From an uncultured bacterium (GTDB lineage: Bacteria > UBA4055), in the NCBI GenBank assembly GCA_937873545.1, contig CALMWI010000254.1:1-8560 (forward strand): a stretch of 8,560 bases of DNA, given 5' to 3'. Made by a program: the position numbers and the translations under genes. Position 1 is the first letter of the stretch, and every line of letters starts with the position of its first letter. The notes under the pieces are model-generated. The model did no database searches. It was not told the DNA's origin and worked only from the letters and a program-made list of their open reading frames with translations. Below are positions 6,165-8,560 of the stretch, one piece after another.

Positions 6165-6455
6165 TTATTCTTCTTTTTTTGCTTTTGCAGGTTTTTTCTC
6201 CGCAGGAGCAGCTTTCTTTTCAACCGCAGCTTTCTTTTCAGCTGCCGGTTTTTTATCTGTCGAAGCTTTCTTTTCTGCAGTCGCAACTGCTTTGGCGTCT
6301 GCCAGTTTTTTTATCGAATCGCTTTTTGGCGCATTTATCTTGTTCGGATCAGGCTGTGAAAGCGGGTTTGTCGGATGCTTTGCTTTTAACCTTGTGTTTC
6401 CTGAAGATCCTCTGAATATTTTCCCTTTTCTAGTTTTCTTATCGCCTCTGCCCAT
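6165..6455 (-). CDS. Small-subunit ribosomal protein bTHX with a long Lys/Ala-rich tail
   Basis: The first 22 residues, beginning MGRGDKKTRKGKIFRGSSG, match the short bTHX (Thx) proteins, whose Thermus member is a small basic peptide bound in the head of the 30S subunit. The usual length is only about 26-50 residues; this one has 96. After a Pro/Asn/Lys linker (about 24-58), residues 60-95 form six hexapeptide-like repeats of the type AEKKAx (AEKKAS, TDKKPA, AEKKAA, VEKKAA, AEKKPA, KAKKEE), resembling a histone H1 or HU tail. The ATG at 6455 is well supported by AAGGAG at 6462-6467 with 6-nt spacing, and it starts exactly at the conserved MGRGD. A longer frame to 6524 would add 23 residues without family support. 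It is convergent with rsgA and follows the MFS gene, with its own likely promoter. Confidence 0.85.
   Translation of the reverse strand: MGRGDKKTRKGKIFRGSSGNTRLKAKHPTNPLSQPDPNKINAPKSDSIKKLADAKAVATAEKKASTDKKPAAEKKAAVEKKAAPAEKKPAKAKKEE
6174..6278 (-). repeat. 18-bp-period coding repeat in the bTHX tail
   Basis: The sequence GCAGCTTTCTTTTCA occurs at 6208-6222 and again at 6226-6240 (+ strand), exactly 18 bp apart, with a related copy (AAGCTTTCTTTTC) at 6263-6275. The period equals six codons and encodes the EKKA-type hexapeptides. This suggests expansion by slippage or unequal exchange. Confidence 0.7.
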
Positions 6456-6494
6456 TTGTTTCTCCTTAATTTCAATTTTTTTTAATTTGGATGG

Positions 6495-6523
6495 AATATA
6501 AACCAATTTGTATTTTGTTTCCA
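6495..6523 (-). promoter_or_regulatory. Predicted promoter of the bTHX gene
   Basis: On the - strand, TGGAAA (complement of 6518-6523, 4 of 6) and TATATT (complement of 6495-6500, 5 of 6) are separated by 17 nt. The start would be near 6488, giving a leader of about 33 nt that includes the strong AAGGAG site. The 83-nt gap after the MFS stop leaves room for this independent promoter. Confidence 0.4.
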
Positions 6524-6538
6524 CTAAAATTTAATTAA

Positions 6539-7795
6539 TTATGTATCCTTTTTTATTTGATCTGATTTTCTCATCTTCTCTAACGGGAGCAGAAGTTTAT
6601 AGTATAGATATGATGAGAGTATGTAAAATATCATCGTAAATGCAAATGGAAGCTCATAACCGAAATTCTCGATGAAATAGCCGCCGATGTTGGCTGTTAT
6701 ACCCCATGTAAAAAGCCATGCCAGAGACAGCAGACCGCTCGTTATAGACCTGTCATCGGGATGGACAGCCTCCATAGAAAAATTTGATGAAATAGGCGCT
6801 GACATATTCATTAAAGCGTTCCTAATCAGAAAAGCAGCAATTGCAAGCGGCAGATAATAAGACAGTCCCAATATGAACAGGAAAGGAAGCGAAATTATCT
6901 GTGACAGTATAACGGAAAGTATCATTCCGAATCTTCTTGCAAGCATGGGCGCGAGCAGGGCTCCGCCTATAGTGAAAAGCTGTGCCAGAGCGAAGAGCAT
7001 CCCGATATTATTCGCATCCAGACTGAACCTTGTTTTGAAGTAAAGATTGAGAAAAGGTATCGTCATCCCCGCTCCTAGACCGACCATCATCGGCGGGATG
7101 GCAAGGTAAGCAATCAACTTTTTCGGCGTTTTCAGTTTTAAATTAAATCTCGTTTCATCCTTAGCGTCGCCTGTAAGCGAAATATGCTTTACTTTTATTT
7201 TTGAATAAAAATACAGCGATACTAGCGCTATTAAGAGATGTATAAATATGGCATATTTGTATCCTGAAGCAGGATTAATATCCATTTTGATCATGAGATC
7301 GGGAAGATTTCCGGCTACAAGATTTCCCGTGATTCCGGACAATAACGCTATCGCGTGATTGATCGAGAAAAGATGCGTTCTCTCAAGCTCTCCGCTGCTC
7401 TGCATCAGAAGCGGTCCCCCGATGACGGAACTGAAAGCTCCCGCAAATCCGGATATTGCTATCCCGACCATTATCATCTGCATTGTCTGTGCCTGTATCG
7501 CAACCGCATATCCGACCGACATTGCGACAGGGACTATCAGTATTATCGGCCTTATCGATATTCTTTTCACAAGATATGCGGCGGGAAATATCATCAGCAC
7601 TGTAGCGTAAGTCCCGACTGAAAGAACATGCCCTATGGTGCCTTCGCCTTTACCCGACTCCTTTAAATAGAGATTAAACAGAAGGCTGAATCCCGTAAAT
7701 CCGAATCCCGCGAAAAAATTTCCGATCAGAAAGTTCCATGCATCTTTCCTGATGAATTTTGTTATGTGCAGATATTCCTGAGCTATTCTTTTCAT
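6539..7795 (-). CDS. Major facilitator superfamily transporter
   Basis: This is an inner-membrane secondary transporter of 418 residues with about 12 hydrophobic segments in two halves joined by a charged loop (KIKVKHISLTGDAKDETRFN), the standard MFS layout. A degenerate motif A is visible after TM2 (AYLVKRISIRP), and a clearer one in the second half (APMLARRFG). The first half opens with NFFAGFGFTGFSLLFNLYLKE. The substrate cannot be told from sequence; drug or metabolite efflux is as likely as uptake. The ATG at 7795 lies 2 nt after the mtgA TGA and has no Shine-Dalgarno sequence, so it is probably translated by reinitiation. A TTG at 7801 overlapping the mtgA stop would add two residues. 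Its C-terminus ends in a Lys/Asp-rich tail, with no terminator seen after it. Confidence 0.88.
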   Translation of the reverse strand: MKRIAQEYLHITKFIRKDAWNFLIGNFFAGFGFTGFSLLFNLYLKESGKGEGTIGHVLSVGTYATVLMIFPAAYLVKRISIRPIILIVPVAMSVGYAVAIQAQTMQMIMVGIAISGFAGAFSSVIGGPLLMQSSGELERTHLFSINHAIALLSGITGNLVAGNLPDLMIKMDINPASGYKYAIFIHLLIALVSLYFYSKIKVKHISLTGDAKDETRFNLKLKTPKKLIAYLAIPPMMVGLGAGMTIPFLNLYFKTRFSLDANNIGMLFALAQLFTIGGALLAPMLARRFGMILSVILSQIISLPFLFILGLSYYLPLAIAAFLIRNALMNMSAPISSNFSMEAVHPDDRSITSGLLSLAWLFTWGITANIGGYFIENFGYELPFAFTMIFYILSSYLYYKLLLPLEKMRKSDQIKKDT

Positions 7796-7797
7796 AA

Positions 7798-8529
7798 TCA
7801 ATTCAATTTTAAGTTCAGCGTATCATCCTTCTGCGGTTCGTTTTTTATTTTATCATCCGGAATTATGGGAATCAGCCGGTTATATCTTAGCGACATGCTT
7901 TTTCTTCGTGAAAAATTTTTAACATTATATTTGAGAGGATTAGGCAGAATTGTTATAAGCTTCGCTACTTCATCGCGGGACATTCTTATAGCGTGTTTAT
8001 TGAAATGATGAACTGAAGCGGCCTCTATGCCAAAAATACCGTGACCCCATTCAACATTGTTAAGATAAAGTTCAAGTATCCTATCCTTACTGATTATCAG
8101 GTCGAATTCAAGCGAAATTATAACTTCTGCGTATTTCCTTACCAGAAACTTATCAGGCACTAGAAGAAGTGTCTTGACAAGCTGCTGCGTAAGCGTGCTG
8201 CCGCCGTATTTATTGTATCCGGCTTTCTCGTTCCGCTTTCTGGCGGACAGTATGGCATCAATATCTATCCCCCAGTGATTGTAAAAATTCCCGTCCTCCA
8301 GTCTTACCAGCATCGATGCCGTTCCCTTAGGCAGCTTCTTTAAAGGGACGAAATCATTCTGTCGGATCTCCTCACCTGCAAAAACCTTTCTGTAAAGCAT
8401 AAAAGACGAATAGGGCGGATTCACGAATTTATATAAAACGGCGAAGAACAAACCGCCGAAAATTATTACTACATGAAAAACCGCAAGAGCCCATACCAGC
8501 CAGATAAGGCATTTCTTCCAAAAGGACAT
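7798..8529 (-). CDS. mtgA: Monofunctional peptidoglycan glycosyltransferase (GT51)
   Basis: MtgA polymerises lipid II into glycan strands at the outer face of the inner membrane. It has 243 residues, typical for the monofunctional form, and lacks a penicillin-binding transpeptidase domain. An N-terminal membrane anchor spans about residues 8-36. GT51 motifs occur in order: EDGNFYNHWG (78-87, with the catalytic E78), GGSTLTQQLVK (109-119), RKYAE (131-135, with the second glutamate E135) and KDRILELYLN (148-157), then VEWGHGIFGIEAAS. All key residues are present. The ATG at 8529 has AGGG five bases upstream. That site lies in one arm of a small inverted repeat. The MFS gene follows by 2 nt. Upstream genes, if any, are outside the window. 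Confidence 0.94.
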   Translation of the reverse strand: MSFWKKCLIWLVWALAVFHVVIIFGGLFFAVLYKFVNPPYSSFMLYRKVFAGEEIRQNDFVPLKKLPKGTASMLVRLEDGNFYNHWGIDIDAILSARKRNEKAGYNKYGGSTLTQQLVKTLLLVPDKFLVRKYAEVIISLEFDLIISKDRILELYLNNVEWGHGIFGIEAASVHHFNKHAIRMSRDEVAKLITILPNPLKYNVKNFSRRKSMSLRYNRLIPIIPDDKIKNEPQKDDTLNLKLN

Positions 8530-8535
8530 TTTAGC

Positions 8536-8553
8536 CCTGTATGTTTCTACAGG
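8536..8553 (-). promoter_or_regulatory. Small inverted repeat over the mtgA ribosome-binding site
   Basis: On the - strand, CCTGTA and TACAGG are perfect 6-bp arms around a 6-nt loop (GAAACA). The downstream arm contains the AGG of the AGGG Shine-Dalgarno sequence of mtgA. If transcribed, the hairpin could partly mask the site. It is short, so chance cannot be excluded. Confidence 0.4.
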
Positions 8554-8560
8554 ATATTTT

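Noticed and set aside
6052..6501. Long + strand reading frame of about 149 codons rich in Phe, Ser and Ala
   Set aside because: It is the antisense shadow of the bTHX Lys/Ala repeat tail plus the rsgA end; the bTHX frame has a strong ribosome-binding site and a recognised N-terminus.
6525..6538. Possible terminator after the MFS gene
   Set aside because: The sequence is plain AT-rich DNA with no stem, so read-through toward bTHX cannot be excluded but no terminator is supported.
7355..7621. Two overlapping + strand frames inside the MFS gene
   Set aside because: They are antisense to hydrophobic coding sequence and lack start signals or family features.

Overview
The window is an AT-rich stretch of bacterial chromosome, densely packed with single-copy housekeeping genes. 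I see no transposase, integrase, phage gene, tRNA, rRNA or CRISPR array. It holds ten complete genes and one 3' fragment. Stops are TAA, TAG and TGA, so the standard code applies. A monofunctional glycosyltransferase (MtgA type) and a bTHX-type small-subunit ribosomal protein suggest a diderm bacterium. The phylum cannot be fixed from sequence alone; a spirochaete or one of the uncultured low-GC diderm phyla would fit, but this is only a guess.

Layout, left to right. (1) Bases 2-199 carry the C-terminal end of an unrecognised gene. (2) A + strand operon follows behind a good sigma-70-like promoter: holA (DNA polymerase III delta), nrdR (ribonucleotide reductase repressor) and a comF-type phosphoribosyltransferase-like gene. 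(3) A - strand block runs toward it: plsC-type acyltransferase, an ArsR-type regulator whose start lies inside the end of plsC, then a REC-PAS response regulator with no output domain. The last of these ends 5 nt from the comF stop. (4) A divergent intergenic region leads on the + strand to an exported protein of unknown function that overlaps rsgA by ATGA. (5) rsgA converges, with a 3-nt gap, on a - strand gene for a bTHX ribosomal protein with a long Lys/Ala/Pro/Glu repeat tail. (6) A - strand pair, mtgA then an MFS transporter, completes the window; the two genes are separated by 2 nt.

The functional themes are replication and dNTP supply (holA, nrdR), small-subunit maturation (rsgA beside a small-subunit protein), phospholipid synthesis with a co-translated regulator (plsC-arsR) and cell-wall synthesis (mtgA).

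The most unusual items are the histone-H1-like tail on the bTHX protein, a perfect 14-bp inverted repeat inside the coding part of the REC-PAS gene, and an imperfect palindrome at the predicted transcription start of plsC-arsR. I found no convincing new defence, mobile or biosynthetic system here.
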